Shown here in pieces: positions 53,913-63,996 of a stretch of 64,000 nucleotides of DNA. A program made the translations under genes and the position numbers. The stretch is from Pseudaestuariivita atlantica (GTDB lineage Bacteria > Pseudomonadota > Alphaproteobacteria > Rhodobacterales > Rhodobacteraceae), in NCBI RefSeq assembly GCF_001205715.1, contig NZ_AQQZ01000007.1, positions 1-64,000 on the forward strand, written 5' to 3'. Positions within the stretch are counted from its first letter, which is position 1. The number at the start of each line of letters is the position of its first letter. The notes under the pieces were generated by a model. The model saw nothing but the letters and a program-made list of their open reading frames with translations. It was not told where the DNA came from and did not search any database.

Positions 53913-54353
53913 ATGCGATACCTCATCGCCGCAATGGCCCTCGCGCTACCGACCAGCGGTTTTGCCGCCGGGGAACGGATCAGCGTGACCGGCGAAATCA
54001 TCGACACCTGGTGTTACTATTCCGGCGTGATGGGCGGTCCCGATGCCGTCGTCGGCACCGCGCACCACACCTGCGCGCTGTGGTGCTCGGCGGGGGGTAT
54101 CCCGGTGGGCCTTCTGGGCGATGACGGGCAGGTCTACATGGTCCTGAAGATCGAGGGCGATGACGGCTCTGCCTCGGGCGACACGCAACTCTCGCTCGCC
54201 AGCCACCAGGTGACCGCCGACGGGATGCTGTATGAACGCGACGGACTGAAATACATCGTGGTCGAACAGGTGGTGAGCGAGGGGATCACGAACCTGTCGC
54301 ATCTCGACTACGACGTCGTGCCGCCCTTTGCCGTCCCGAAACCCAAGAACTGA
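53913..54353 (+). CDS. Exported Cys/His-motif protein, unknown function
   Basis: 146 aa with signal peptide (RYLIAAMALALPTSGFAAG, cut near 19). Mature part starts with a small OB-like sheet: VTGEIIDTWCYYSGVMGG, then GTAHHTCALWCSAGGIPVGLLGDDGQVYMVLKI. The W-C and H-H-x-C-x3-C set looks like a metal or heme site. First gene of an operon with Sco and rhodanese genes. I recognise the pattern from other Rhodobacteraceae but no function is established to my knowledge. Confidence 0.75.
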   Translation: MRYLIAAMALALPTSGFAAGERISVTGEIIDTWCYYSGVMGGPDAVVGTAHHTCALWCSAGGIPVGLLGDDGQVYMVLKIEGDDGSASGDTQLSLASHQVTADGMLYERDGLKYIVVEQVVSEGITNLSHLDYDVVPPFAVPKPKN

Positions 54354-54366
54354 GGAGCGTGAGACC

Positions 54367-54936
54367 ATGAAACACTGGATTGCAGCAGCACTCGCGCTGG
54401 TCGCCGCACCGCTGGCGGCGCAGGATTTCTCGGAAGGGTCCGAGGCGCGGTCATGGAACCTCTATGCCGAGCAGCCCGCGCTGTTCGAAGCCAAGGTCGT
54501 CGACATCCTGTGCGAGTTGACGGGCGATTGCCCCGACAATTGCGGCGACGGGCGGCGGCAGCTTGGCCTCGTACGCGCGGCGGACAACGTGCTTGTCTTC
54601 CCCAACAAGAACTCGCAACCGGCCTTCACCGGCGCGGCGCTGGAATTGTTGCCCTATTGCGGGCAGGACGTCGAAGTGGACGGCCTGATGATCGAGGACC
54701 CGGACCTTGGCGCGACCAATGTCTACCTCGTCCAGAAGATCCGCACCGTGGGGGCCGAAGAGTGGGTCAAGGCGAACACCTGGACCAAGAAATGGGCCGC
54801 CGCCAACCCCGAAGCCAAGGGCAAGGGCCCGTGGTTCCGGCGCGACCCACGCGTCAACGCCGCGATCGAGGCGGACGGGTACCTGGGCCTCGGGGTCGAG
54901 GAAGAGGCCGAGTTCATCAAGGGCCTGCACGAATGA
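54367..54936 (+). CDS. Exported protein with Cys cluster, unknown function
   Basis: 189 aa with signal peptide (MKHWIAAALALVAAPLAAQ). Cys residues in DILCELTGDCPDNCGDG and LPYCGQDVEVDG. C-terminal half is charged (TKKWAAANPEAKGKGPWFRRD). Follows the previous gene by 13 bases and overlaps the Sco gene by four bases. No family recognised. Confidence 0.72.
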   Translation: MKHWIAAALALVAAPLAAQDFSEGSEARSWNLYAEQPALFEAKVVDILCELTGDCPDNCGDGRRQLGLVRAADNVLVFPNKNSQPAFTGAALELLPYCGQDVEVDGLMIEDPDLGATNVYLVQKIRTVGAEEWVKANTWTKKWAAANPEAKGKGPWFRRDPRVNAAIEADGYLGLGVEEEAEFIKGLHE

Positions 54937-55562
54937 GGTTGCTCGCGGCGGCGCTGGCGCTGTGGGGCGGCATGGCCGCCGCGCACGGGACCGAGGTGCA
55001 TTCCGACACCTCCGGCGCCCCGGAAGGTCGCGTCGCCGCGGCGGACTTGCCCAAGGCGGTGACCCCGCTGCCTTGGGACCTTGGCGGGCCGTTCGCGCTG
55101 GTCGATCACACCGGCGCCGCGCGGACAGAGGCCGAACCGCAAGGCCGCATGCAGCTGCTGTTCTTCGGCTACGCGACCTGTCCGGGCATCTGCTCGGCGG
55201 CCTTGCCGCTGATGGCCGAGATGGCGGAGGGCCTCTCCGAACGCGGGGTGGAGGTGGTGCCCGTGATGGTCACCATCGACCCCAAGCTCGACACGGTGGA
55301 CACGATGGGGCCGGCCTTGGCGGAATACAGCCCGCGAATTGTCGGCCTGACCGGCACGGAAGAGGCGTTGCAGGTCGCCTATGACGCCTATCGCGTGGAA
55401 TTCGAGCACCTGTTCGACGACCCGGAGCATGGCCCGATCTATTCCCACGGCGCGCATATCTACCTGCTGAGCGGCGCGGGCGAGGTGCTGACACTGTTGC
55501 CGCCCGTGCTGCCGGCGGAACAGGCGGTTGCCATCGTGTCGCGCTATGCGGGGGAAGGCTGA
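54933..55562 (+). CDS. SCO1/SenC-family copper chaperone
   Basis: 209 aa, exported (signal 1-~18). The thioredoxin-like fold carries the copper CPGIC motif (FFGYATCPGICSAAL) and the distal His in YSHGAHIYLL. Sco proteins deliver copper to the Cu-A centre of cytochrome oxidase or act as periplasmic thiol reductants. It sits in a coupled operon with two Cys-containing exported proteins and a rhodanese. Confidence 0.93.
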   Translation: MRLLAAALALWGGMAAAHGTEVHSDTSGAPEGRVAAADLPKAVTPLPWDLGGPFALVDHTGAARTEAEPQGRMQLLFFGYATCPGICSAALPLMAEMAEGLSERGVEVVPVMVTIDPKLDTVDTMGPALAEYSPRIVGLTGTEEALQVAYDAYRVEFEHLFDDPEHGPIYSHGAHIYLLSGAGEVLTLLPPVLPAEQAVAIVSRYAGEG

Positions 55563-55563
55563 A

Positions 55564-56004
55564 ATGTCGGTGCTGACACGTCGCAACCTGATGCTGGCCG
55601 CGGGCGCCGCGGCGGCGGGCGGCTTTGCCGTCTGGACCCTGCAGCCCGAATTCGAAGGGGCCGAGATGACGCCGGAAGAAGCGCATGCCGCCGCCTCCTC
55701 TGGCGACATCCTGCTGATCGACATCCGCCGCCCCGACGAATGGAAGCTGACGGGCGTGGGCGCGGGCGCGGCACCGCTCGACATGCGGCGCGACGATTTC
55801 GTCGCCGCGCTGACGGCGCTGGCCGAAGGCGACACCGCCCGGCCCATCGCGCTGATCTGTGCGCGCGGCGTGCGGTCGGCGCGCATGTCGCGCAGGCTGG
55901 AACAGGCGGGGTTCACCCGCATCATCGACGTGCCCGAGGGAATGCTGGGGTCACGCGCCGGGCCGGGATGGCTGAAACGCGGGCTTCCGGTAGTAGAAGG
56001 GTGA
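55564..56004 (+). CDS. Exported rhodanese-like protein
   Basis: 146 aa. A Tat-like signal (LTRRNLMLAAGAAAAGG) precedes one rhodanese domain with LIDIRRPDEWKLTG and active-site loop ICARGVRSAR containing the nucleophile Cys. A periplasmic persulfide carrier is plausible. The stop overlaps the next GTG start (GTGA). Confidence 0.88.
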   Translation: MSVLTRRNLMLAAGAAAAGGFAVWTLQPEFEGAEMTPEEAHAAASSGDILLIDIRRPDEWKLTGVGAGAAPLDMRRDDFVAALTALAEGDTARPIALICARGVRSARMSRRLEQAGFTRIIDVPEGMLGSRAGPGWLKRGLPVVEG

Positions 56005-56849
56005 GGCTCGTCAGGCTCTTGCAAGCCTGCCTCGCGGCGGTGGTCCTCGCCCCGGCGGCATGGGCACAGACCTGCGGCGGGGTCGATGCGCCCTGCGAGA
56101 TCGCGGAAGGCTCCTATCACATCGTCCTGCCCGAGGGCGAAGGCCCGTACCCGGTGATGATGTTCCTGCACGGGTTTCGCGGGCAGGCCGCGTCGCTTGT
56201 CCGCAATGGCGGCACGTCGCGGCGTGCGACGGAACGCGGCTGGGCCTATATCGCGCCGCAGGGCCTGACGCGCCCGAACGGGCAAGGCACCAGCTGGTCC
56301 TTTCATCCCAACTGGCCGCCGCAGCGGGACGAGACGGCGTTCTTCGACGCCGTCCTCGCGGACGCGGCAGAGCGGTTCGGCGTGGACCCGGATCGCGCGG
56401 TGTTGGCGGGCTTTTCCATCGGCGGGTCGATGGTGACCTATGCCGCCTGCGCGCGGCCTGACCAGTTCATGGCCTATGCACCGGTGAGCGGATCGTTCTG
56501 GCGCCCGCATCCCGTCGATTGCGCCGGTCCGGTGCGGCTCTTGCACACCCATGGCTGGCGCGACGGCACCGTGCCGCTGGAAGGTCGCTACCTTGGCGAG
56601 CGCAACGGCATGGCCTTTCACCAGGGCGACGCCTTCTACGCGATGGACCTGTTCCGCACCGAGAACGGATGCCGCCAGACCCGGCCCTCGGCCTTCGAGG
56701 TGGGAGAGACGTTCTGGCGGCGGCGCTGGGAAGACTGCGCGCCGGGAAGCGCGCTGGAATTCGCGCTTTTCGCCGGGGGGCACGGCGTTCCGCCGGGATG
56801 GGCCGACATGGTGCTGGACTGGGCCGAAAGCCTGCCGCTGCGTCCCTAA
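56001..56849 (+). CDS. Exported alpha/beta-hydrolase, PHB depolymerase/LpqC-like
   Basis: 282 aa starting at GTG 56001. Signal peptide to about residue 22 (ending AWAQ), then oxyanion region MMFLHGFRGQ, nucleophile GFSIGGSM and catalytic His in FAGGHGVPPGW. Cys residues after the signal (TCGGVDAPC) may pair. Resembles LpqC/feruloyl-esterase-type hydrolases. Last gene of the operon. Confidence 0.85.
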   Translation: MRLVRLLQACLAAVVLAPAAWAQTCGGVDAPCEIAEGSYHIVLPEGEGPYPVMMFLHGFRGQAASLVRNGGTSRRATERGWAYIAPQGLTRPNGQGTSWSFHPNWPPQRDETAFFDAVLADAAERFGVDPDRAVLAGFSIGGSMVTYAACARPDQFMAYAPVSGSFWRPHPVDCAGPVRLLHTHGWRDGTVPLEGRYLGERNGMAFHQGDAFYAMDLFRTENGCRQTRPSAFEVGETFWRRRWEDCAPGSALEFALFAGGHGVPPGWADMVLDWAESLPLRP

Positions 56850-56884
56850 CATTTCCGGCACTCCTGAAATCCTGCAGCACAAAA

Positions 56885-56908
56885 TGACAAATCGTTGACA
56901 AATTGTCA
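56885..56908. promoter_or_regulatory. Palindromic operator candidate upstream of oxoprolinase gene
   Basis: TGACAAATTGTCA (56896-56908) is a perfect odd palindrome, preceded by a half-site TGACAAATC at 56885. The spacing and symmetry look like a GntR/FadR-type site, and the overlapping TTGACA could be the -35 box. Confidence 0.45.
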
Positions 56909-56949
56909 GCGTTGAGGCCATCTCCACCTGCCGGAAGCGGGAGGGCGCG

Positions 56950-59900
56950 ATGAGTGGACGTTGGGAGTTCTGGATCGACCGGGGCGGGACCTTCACCGAC
57001 GTGGTCGCGCGCACGCCCGACGGCGCGATCCTGACCCACAAGCTGCTCAGCGAGAACCCCGAACGTTATGCCGATGCGGCGGTCGAAGGCATCCGCCAGT
57101 TGACCGGCACGAAAGGCGCCTTTGCCGACAACCTGATCGGCGCGGTCAAGATGGGCACGACCGTCGCGACCAACGCGCTGTTGGAGCGCAAGGGGGAGCG
57201 GGTTCTGCTGCTCATCACCCAAGGCTTCCGCGACCTGCTGAAGATCGGCTACCAGACGCGCCCGCGCCTGTTCGACCTCGCCATCAAGCGTCCTGACCTG
57301 TTGTACGACCGGGTGGCCGAACTGCCCGAGCGGCTGGATGCCGAGGGAGAGGTGCTGACGCCGCTGGACGAGGATGCGACCCGCGCGGCATTGCAGGACG
57401 CCTTCGACGACGGCATCCGCGCCGTCGCCATCGCGGGTTTGCACGCCTACCTCAACCCCGTGCACGAGGCCCGCGCGGCCGAAATCGCGCGCGAGATCGG
57501 GTTCACACAGGTCTCCACCAGTGCCGAGGTGTCGCGGCTGGCGAAGCTCGTCGGGCGGGGCGATACGACGGTGGTCGATGCCTACCTCTCGCCGATCCTG
57601 CGGCGCTATGTCGACCAGGTCTCGGGCGCGCTGGACCTCGGGCGGGCGGCGCAGGCGCTTTACTTCATGCAGTCGAATGGCGGGCTGACGGATGCGCAGC
57701 TGTTCCAGGGCAAGGACGCGATCCTCAGCGGCCCGGCGGGCGGTATCGTCGGCATGGTCCAGACAGCCGGCGCCGCGGGATACGACCGGCTGATCGGCTT
57801 CGACATGGGCGGCACCTCGACCGATGTGAGCCACTACGCGGGCGATTACGAACGCAGTTTCGAGACCGAGGTCGCGGGCGTGCGGATGCGTGCGCCGATG
57901 ATGGACATCCACACCGTGGCGGCAGGCGGCGGGTCGATCTGCACCTACCGCGACGGCCGGTTCCAGGTGGGCCCGGAAAGCGCGGGCGCCGATCCCGGAC
58001 CCGCCTGCTACCGCCGGGGCGGGCCGCTGACGGTCACCGATTGCAACGTGATGCTGGGCAAGCTGAACCCGGCCCATTTCCCCGCCGTGTTCGGCCCCGG
58101 CGGCGACGAACCGCTGGATGCCGACGCGGTGCGCACCCGGTTCGAGTCGCTGGCGCAGGAGGTGGCCGCCGATACAGGTGCCGCCCCCCTCTCGCCCGAG
58201 GAGATGGCCGAAGGCTTCCTCAAGATCGCGGTCGACAACATGGCCAACGCCATCAAGAAGATCAGCGTCGAGCGCGGGCATGACGTGACCGGATACACCC
58301 TGCAGTGTTTTGGCGGGGCGGGGGGGCAACATGCCTGCCTCGTGGCCGATGCGCTTGGCATGACGCGCGTGTTCCTGCACCCGCATGCCGGGGTGTTGTC
58401 GGCCTATGGCATGGGTCTTGCCGACATCCGCGCCCTGCGGGAAGCGCAGGTCGATGCACCGCTGGAAGACATCGCGGCAGCGGAACGCGCGCTGGAGAGG
58501 GTCGCGTCGGAGGCCGAGGAGGAAGTGCGCGCGCAAGGCATCGACGATGTGCGGACGCTGGCGCGCGCGCATCTGCGCTATGACGGATCGCACCAGGCGC
58601 TGGAGGTTGAATGGGGCGCGACCGATGCCATGAAAGCGGCTTTCGAAGACGCGCACCGCGCGCGGTTCGGCTTTGCCTCGCCGGAACGCGCGGTCCTGTT
58701 CGACATGGTCAGTGTCGAGGCCGTGGGCGCAACCGGAGAGGCCCCGGCACCCGCGCCGGTGGGCGAAGGTGCGGGCATCCGCGCGCGGCTGAGCGTCGTG
58801 TTCGAGGGGCAGGCGCAGGACACGCCGCTATACGCGCGCGACGACATGGCGACCGGTCAGCGCATCGACGGACCCGCCATCATCACCGAGGCGACCGGCA
58901 CCAACGTGATCGAACCGGGTTGGGCGGCTGAGGTCGACGCGATGGGCAACCTGATCCTCACCCGCACCACCGCAAAGGCCCGCGTGCAGGCGGCGGGAAC
59001 CAAGGCGGATCCGATCCTGCTGGAAGTCTTCAACAACCTCTTCATGTCGGTGGCCGACCAGATGGGCGCAACGCTCGCCAACACGTCATGGTCGGTCAAC
59101 ATCAAGGAACGCTACGACTTTTCCTGCGCGATCTTCGATGCCGAGGGCGACCTGGTGGCGAACGCCCCTCACGTGCCGGTGCACCTCGGGTCGATGTCGG
59201 ATTCGATCAAGACGGTGATGCGCCTCAACCCCGACGTGGCCGAGGGCGACGCCTACATGCTCAACTCGCCCTTCAACGGTGGCACGCATCTGCCGGACGT
59301 GACGGTTGTCACGCCGGTCTTCGTGGGTGGCACGCCGGTCTTCTGGCTGGGTTCTCGCGGGCACCATGCCGATATCGGCGGGCGCACGCCCGGATCGGCC
59401 CCGCCGGACAGCACCCATATCGACGAGGAAGGCGTGCTGATCGACAACGTCAAGCTGGTGGACCGCGGGCGGCTGCTTGAGGAAGAGGCTGAATCCGTCC
59501 TCCGCTCGGGCCGGTATCCATGCCGGAACGTGAGCCAGAACATGGCCGACCTGAAGGCGCAGGTGGCGGCGAACGAGACCGGGCGGCAGGGGCTGTTGAA
59601 GGTGGTCGAGCGTTACGGGCTCGACGTCGTGAAGGCCTATATGGGCCACGTGCAGGACAATGCCGAGGAAAGCGTGCGCCGGGTGATCGACCGGCTGACA
59701 GACGGCACATTCGACTACCCCATGGACGAAGGCGCGCGGATCCGCGTGAAGGTCACGGTCGATCGTGCGGCGCGGTCGGCGCGGATCGATTTCACGGGCA
59801 CCTCGCCGCAGCAGGCCGGCAATTACAACGCGCCGAAATCGATCAGCCGGGCGGTGGTGCTGTATGTCTTCCGCACCATGGTGGGGGCGGCGATCCCTTT

Positions 59901-60522
59901 GAACGAAGGGTGCCTCAAACCGCTCGACATCGTGGTGCCGGAAGGGTCGATGCTGAACCCCGAATACCCGGCCGCCGTGATCTCCGGCAATACCGAGGTC
60001 AGCCAGGCGGCCTGCAACGCGCTTTACGGTGCGCTGGGCGTGATCGCGGGCAGCCAGGCGACGATGAACAACTTCGTCTGGGGCAATGACGACTTCCAGA
60101 ACTATGAGACGATCTGCGGCGGGACGGGCGCGGGGCCGGGGTTCGACGGCTGCGACGCGGTGCAGACGCACATGACCAACACCCGCTCGACCGATCCCGA
60201 GATCCTCGAAAATCGCTTCCCCGTGCGGCTGGAGCATTGGAGCGTGCGGGATGGCTCGGGCGGCAAGGGGCGCTGGCGCGGCGGGCACGGCTGCACGCGG
60301 CTCCTGCGATTCCTCGTGCCGGTGACGGTCACCACGCTCTGCTCGCACCGGGTGGTGCCGCCGTTCGGCGTCGAAGGCGGGTCACCGGGCGCGGTGGGCG
60401 TCGATTGGGCCGAGATGCCGGACGGGCGGCGCATCGACCTGAAAGGCAATGACGAGATCGACCTGCCCGCAGGCGCGGTGTTCGGGATGCAGACCCCCGG
60501 TGGCGGTGGTTGGGGCGCATAA
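56950..60522 (+). CDS. 5-oxoprolinase (hydantoinase A-B fusion)
   Basis: 1190 aa. HyuA part (1-~690) starts [15 protein letters not shown] and has the ATP-binding [15 protein letters not shown]; HyuB part (~700-1190) starts [44 protein letters not shown]. The A-B fusion at about 1200 aa is the usual form of ATP-dependent 5-oxoprolinase, which opens 5-oxoproline to glutamate. Substrate could also be a hydantoin. Stop codon lies in the palindrome below. Confidence 0.92.
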   Translation: MSGRWEFWIDRGGTFTDVVARTPDGAILTHKLLSENPERYADAAVEGIRQLTGTKGAFADNLIGAVKMGTTVATNALLERKGERVLLLITQGFRDLLKIGYQTRPRLFDLAIKRPDLLYDRVAELPERLDAEGEVLTPLDEDATRAALQDAFDDGIRAVAIAGLHAYLNPVHEARAAEIAREIGFTQVSTSAEVSRLAKLVGRGDTTVVDAYLSPILRRYVDQVSGALDLGRAAQALYFMQSNGGLTDAQLFQGKDAILSGPAGGIVGMVQTAGAAGYDRLIGFDMGGTSTDVSHYAGDYERSFETEVAGVRMRAPMMDIHTVAAGGGSICTYRDGRFQVGPESAGADPGPACYRRGGPLTVTDCNVMLGKLNPAHFPAVFGPGGDEPLDADAVRTRFESLAQEVAADTGAAPLSPEEMAEGFLKIAVDNMANAIKKISVERGHDVTGYTLQCFGGAGGQHACLVADALGMTRVFLHPHAGVLSAYGMGLADIRALREAQVDAPLEDIAAAERALERVASEAEEEVRAQGIDDVRTLARAHLRYDGSHQALEVEWGATDAMKAAFEDAHRARFGFASPERAVLFDMVSVEAVGATGEAPAPAPVGEGAGIRARLSVVFEGQAQDTPLYARDDMATGQRIDGPAIITEATGTNVIEPGWAAEVDAMGNLILTRTTAKARVQAAGTKADPILLEVFNNLFMSVADQMGATLANTSWSVNIKERYDFSCAIFDAEGDLVANAPHVPVHLGSMSDSIKTVMRLNPDVAEGDAYMLNSPFNGGTHLPDVTVVTPVFVGGTPVFWLGSRGHHADIGGRTPGSAPPDSTHIDEEGVLIDNVKLVDRGRLLEEEAESVLRSGRYPCRNVSQNMADLKAQVAANETGRQGLLKVVERYGLDVVKAYMGHVQDNAEESVRRVIDRLTDGTFDYPMDEGARIRVKVTVDRAARSARIDFTGTSPQQAGNYNAPKSISRAVVLYVFRTMVGAAIPLNEGCLKPLDIVVPEGSMLNPEYPAAVISGNTEVSQAACNALYGALGVIAGSQATMNNFVWGNDDFQNYETICGGTGAGPGFDGCDAVQTHMTNTRSTDPEILENRFPVRLEHWSVRDGSGGKGRWRGGHGCTRLLRFLVPVTVTTLCSHRVVPPFGVEGGSPGAVGVDWAEMPDGRRIDLKGNDEIDLPAGAVFGMQTPGGGGWGA

Positions 60523-60543
60523 AGTTCGTACGAACTTTATGCG
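60516..60543. repeat. 28-bp perfect palindrome over the oxoprolinase stop
   Basis: Arms CGCATAAAGTTCGT and its exact complement with no spacer. The TAA stop at 60520-60522 lies in the left arm. Probably a cruciform or part of a bidirectional terminator with the next hairpin. Confidence 0.7.
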
Positions 60544-60576
60544 TGGGAGAATTTTCCTGCGAAAATTCTCCCACGC
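60541..60576. terminator. 16-bp hairpin between convergent genes
   Basis: GCGTGGGAGAATTTTC, a four-base loop and the exact complement. It abuts the previous palindrome and the stop of the minus-strand opgH gene at 60578, so both convergent genes end in these two structures. Confidence 0.6.
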
Positions 60577-60577
60577 G

Positions 60578-62473
60578 TCATTCGGCCGGCGTGACCTGGT
60601 CCAGCATGGCGCGGAACTGCGCGCGGGACCGGCGGGCAAGGCGGATGATGCGTGGCGCGTCGAGGATCTCGGGCGTTGCCATCCACCGCCGCGTGATCCG
60701 CCAGCGTGTCAAATCGATCCCCGAGGCCAGCGACAGGGGCACCGCGAAGGCAAGGCTGATCGCGATGGGCAAGAGCCACAGCGACACGACGCCCAGCCCC
60801 ATCCCGAGCATCAGGAGCCAGCCGCTGACGGTTTCCAGCGCGTGGAACTTGGCCACGGTCCACAGCCCGTAACTGCCCCCCTTGCGCGCCTGCGGTGCCC
60901 ATGACGGCTGCACCCCGGTCAGGCAGCGCAAGACCGCCACCAGTTGCTGCACCATCATGATCGGCGCGAAGAGGATCGAGGCCGCGACCTCCAGCACGAA
61001 GGACAGCGCGAACTGCGCCCATCCACCCAGCCGCGCGGGCGTCATCCCCGTCATCCACAGCGACGCCGCGCCCATCACCTTGGGTGCCAGCAGCATCCCG
61101 TACATGAAGACGAGGATCAGCAGGGACGACACGCCCGACATCTCGGGCCATTCGGGGTAGAGCGGGTTGTCGTCCGAGAAGTAGCGGATCACGCTGTTGT
61201 CGCCATTGCCCAGAAGCGCCCAGATCACCAGCAGGATGAACCAGATGGGCGACAACAGGTAGCTGACCGCGCCGTTCAGCAGGTGGAACCGCGACACCGC
61301 GTGAAACCCGCGCGTGCCCAGAAGCATCAGGTGCTGCAGGTTGCCGTGGCACCAGCGTCGGTCGCGCAGGGCAAAGTCGATGAGCGTGGCGGGGGGTTCC
61401 TCGTAGGACCCCTTGATCTCGGGCAAAAAGCGCACGGCCCAGCCGGCGCGGCGCAGAAGGCCCGCCTCGACGAAATCGTGGCTCAGGATCAGGCCGCCCT
61501 TGCCGCGCAGCGACGGCATGGCAGGCAGGCCCGCGCAGGCGGCGAACGCACGCGTGCGGAGGATCGCGTTGTGGCCCCAGTAATTGCCCTCGCTATCGGT
61601 CCAGCTGGCCAGCCCGTGTGCCAGAAGCGCGCCGCATATGGCCGAGGAAAACTGTTGCACCCGGCCAAAGAGCGTATTCGACCCGATCAGCGCCGGGGCG
61701 GACTGGATCAGGCCCGCCGACGGGTCGGCGGCCATTTCGTCGGCCAGTCGCGTCAGCGCCTCGGCCGACATCAGGCTGTCGGCATCCAGCACCACCATCG
61801 CGTCATACGCCCCGCCCCAGCGGCGGGTCCAGTCGGCGATGTTGCCGCTTTTCTTTTCCGTGTTCCGGGCGCGGCGGCGGTACCAGACGGGCGGGCCGTT
61901 GGGTAGCGTGGCGCGCAGGGCGGCAAACGCCGCGCGCTCGATCCCGGCAAGGCGCGGTTCCTGCGTGTCGGACAGGATGAACAGCTCGAACGCGTGGGCT
62001 TTTCCGGCCTCGGCCAGTGCCCGCATCATCGCGGCGGCGTTGCCGAAGACCTCTGCCGGGTCCTCGTGATAGATCGGGACCAGCAGCGCGACGCGCAACG
62101 CATCAGGCTGCGCATCCGTCGCGGCAGGGCGCTGCATGGCCAGACGGACAAGGCCCACCGTGGCGGTGCTGACCGCAAGGCAGATCCAGAAGAAGGTGAG
62201 GGCAACCAGCCCCACAAGCACCCATTCCAGCCACGCAAACCCGTCATCGGCACGCCAGCGGGCAAAGGTGCCCGTCATCCACGCCGTTGTGCCAAGCGCG
62301 GGCAGGAAGATCGCCGCGCGCCACGCCCAGATCTGGGCGGCCGCCACGATGCCGGGGGCGGATGCGTCGTACTCGGCCCGGTCCAGCGCCTGCACGGGCT
62401 GTGCCAGCGGCGCCTCGGGCGGGACATCCGCCGTAGAAAGCGGAGCGGTCACGCCGTCCATCGATACAGCCAA
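60578..62473 (-). CDS. opgH: Osmoregulated glucan glucosyltransferase OpgH/MdoH
   Basis: 631 aa. Membrane helices near 35-60 and 70-110 (WVLVGLVALTFFWICLAVST), a processive GT2 domain with VVLDADSLMSAEAL, HDFVEAGLLRRAGW and RDRRWCHGNLQHL, then several C-terminal helices. It makes the beta-glucan backbone and exports it. Overlaps the upstream opgG gene by 25 bases. Confidence 0.93.
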   Translation of the reverse strand: MAVSMDGVTAPLSTADVPPEAPLAQPVQALDRAEYDASAPGIVAAAQIWAWRAAIFLPALGTTAWMTGTFARWRADDGFAWLEWVLVGLVALTFFWICLAVSTATVGLVRLAMQRPAATDAQPDALRVALLVPIYHEDPAEVFGNAAAMMRALAEAGKAHAFELFILSDTQEPRLAGIERAAFAALRATLPNGPPVWYRRRARNTEKKSGNIADWTRRWGGAYDAMVVLDADSLMSAEALTRLADEMAADPSAGLIQSAPALIGSNTLFGRVQQFSSAICGALLAHGLASWTDSEGNYWGHNAILRTRAFAACAGLPAMPSLRGKGGLILSHDFVEAGLLRRAGWAVRFLPEIKGSYEEPPATLIDFALRDRRWCHGNLQHLMLLGTRGFHAVSRFHLLNGAVSYLLSPIWFILLVIWALLGNGDNSVIRYFSDDNPLYPEWPEMSGVSSLLILVFMYGMLLAPKVMGAASLWMTGMTPARLGGWAQFALSFVLEVAASILFAPIMMVQQLVAVLRCLTGVQPSWAPQARKGGSYGLWTVAKFHALETVSGWLLMLGMGLGVVSLWLLPIAISLAFAVPLSLASGIDLTRWRITRRWMATPEILDAPRIIRLARRSRAQFRAMLDQVTPAE

Positions 62474-63996
62474 ACTTCGGAAACCGAGGCATGGTCGCGC
62501 ATCAGCTGCGCGCGCAATTCCATCGACCGCGCCTCACCCGGTTCGAAACTGAAGGCCAGCCGTGGGCCGCCGGTTTCAGGGTTCGTCTGCAAGATACCTT
62601 CGGACACCTTGCCGCGGTTGCTGGAGGTGTGGATGACCAGATCGTCCCAGTCCTCGCCCAAGGCAGGATGCGGTTCGAAATCGATCGCTGCGGTGATCTT
62701 TTCCTTGAACACATGGCCACGCCCCATGCGCGTGTTCAGAACCCGCGCCACATCCTTCACGCGCGGCGCGTCGTCGGTCCACGTCATGCGATAGCTGAGG
62801 CTGTGTTCCGACCCCGCCGCCAGCGGCTCGCGCGGGCGCCAGTAGGCGACGATATTGTCGTAGATTTCCTTGTCCGTCGGGATTTCGACCAGCGTGACGG
62901 CGCCTTTTCCCCAAGCCTCTCCCGGCGTGATCCAGAGCGTCGGGCGCTTGTGGTAAAGCGCTTCGAGGTCGGCAAAATCGGAAAAGCCGCGCGCGCGTTG
63001 TCCAAGCCCGAAACCCTGCGGATCGGTGTCGACAAAGCTCGACACCTGCAATTCGCGCGGGTTGGCGAGCGGTCGCCACAGCGCCTCGCCATTGCCGTTC
63101 AGGACGGTCAGCCCGTCGCTGTCATGTACGGCGGGGCGGAAATCGTCGAACCCCGTGCGGTTCGTCTCGTCGAAGAAGAACATCGACGTCAGGGGCGCGA
63201 TGCCCAGGTTGTCGAGCGCCCGGCGCGGCCAAAGCGTGACGCGCACGTCGACGATGGCGTCGTCGCCCGGCGTCAGGTCGAAATGGTAGATGCCTGTGAC
63301 CGAGGGGCTTTCCATCAGGGCGTGAACGCGGTGCATCGTTGCATCCGCGTCGGGGCGTTCGACCCAGAACCGGGTGAAGTCGGGAAATTCCTCTCCCATC
63401 TTGCCGGCGGTGTCGATGGCGAGGCCGCGGGCCGACAGGCCATAGACCTCCCCCTTGCCGATCACCCGGAAATAGCTGGCGCCCTGGAAGACGGCGTATT
63501 CCTGGAAATTGCCGTCACCGGTCAGGGGGGTGCGCAGGCGCAGGCCGGAATAGCCGCCGACGCCGTCAAGCGGCAGGTCCGGCGCGCGGTCGGTCTTGTC
63601 GAAGAGGTCCCAGTCGAATCCCAGTTCGCGGGCGATCCCGTCCTCGACCACGGCGACGCGCACGGGCGAGGGAAAGTAGAGGCCGGGGTGGAAGAGGTCG
63701 ACGCGCAGCGGCGCATCGGTGCCCGACCAGACGGCCTTTTGCGTGTTGAACCAGATCGACTTGTATTCGTCATAGCTCATCTTCTGCCACGCGTCGGGCA
63801 CCATGGGGCGCGGCTGGTAAGGGCGTGCAGCGATCTTGCGCGCCATCATGTTCAGCAGCGCCTCGCTGAACGGTGCCTCCGACACGACGCGCGGTCCCAT
63901 GCCTCCACCACCGCTGCCCACGGCGGCGGCGGGCGTGGCCGCCACGGCGGCCAGCAGGCGCAGGACCTCGCGCCGGATCACTTGCGCACCTTCCAC
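62449..63996 (-). CDS. opgG: Periplasmic glucan biosynthesis protein OpgG/OpgD (MdoG)
   Basis: At least 515 aa. Tat-type or Sec signal (IRREVLRLLAAVAATPAAAVG), then the MdoG beta-sandwich: FNTQKAVWSGTDAPLRVDLFHPGLYFPSPV, FFFDETNRTGFDDFRPAVHDSDGL, PTLWITPGEAWGKGAVTLVEIPTDKEI. Acts with OpgH on periplasmic glucans. GTG 63996 or GTG 63981 are possible starts; because the window stops 4 bases later the true start may lie beyond the edge. Confidence 0.92.
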   Translation of the reverse strand: MEGAQVIRREVLRLLAAVAATPAAAVGSGGGGMGPRVVSEAPFSEALLNMMARKIAARPYQPRPMVPDAWQKMSYDEYKSIWFNTQKAVWSGTDAPLRVDLFHPGLYFPSPVRVAVVEDGIARELGFDWDLFDKTDRAPDLPLDGVGGYSGLRLRTPLTGDGNFQEYAVFQGASYFRVIGKGEVYGLSARGLAIDTAGKMGEEFPDFTRFWVERPDADATMHRVHALMESPSVTGIYHFDLTPGDDAIVDVRVTLWPRRALDNLGIAPLTSMFFFDETNRTGFDDFRPAVHDSDGLTVLNGNGEALWRPLANPRELQVSSFVDTDPQGFGLGQRARGFSDFADLEALYHKRPTLWITPGEAWGKGAVTLVEIPTDKEIYDNIVAYWRPREPLAAGSEHSLSYRMTWTDDAPRVKDVARVLNTRMGRGHVFKEKITAAIDFEPHPALGEDWDDLVIHTSSNRGKVSEGILQTNPETGGPRLAFSFEPGEARSMELRAQLMRDHASVSEVWLYRWTA

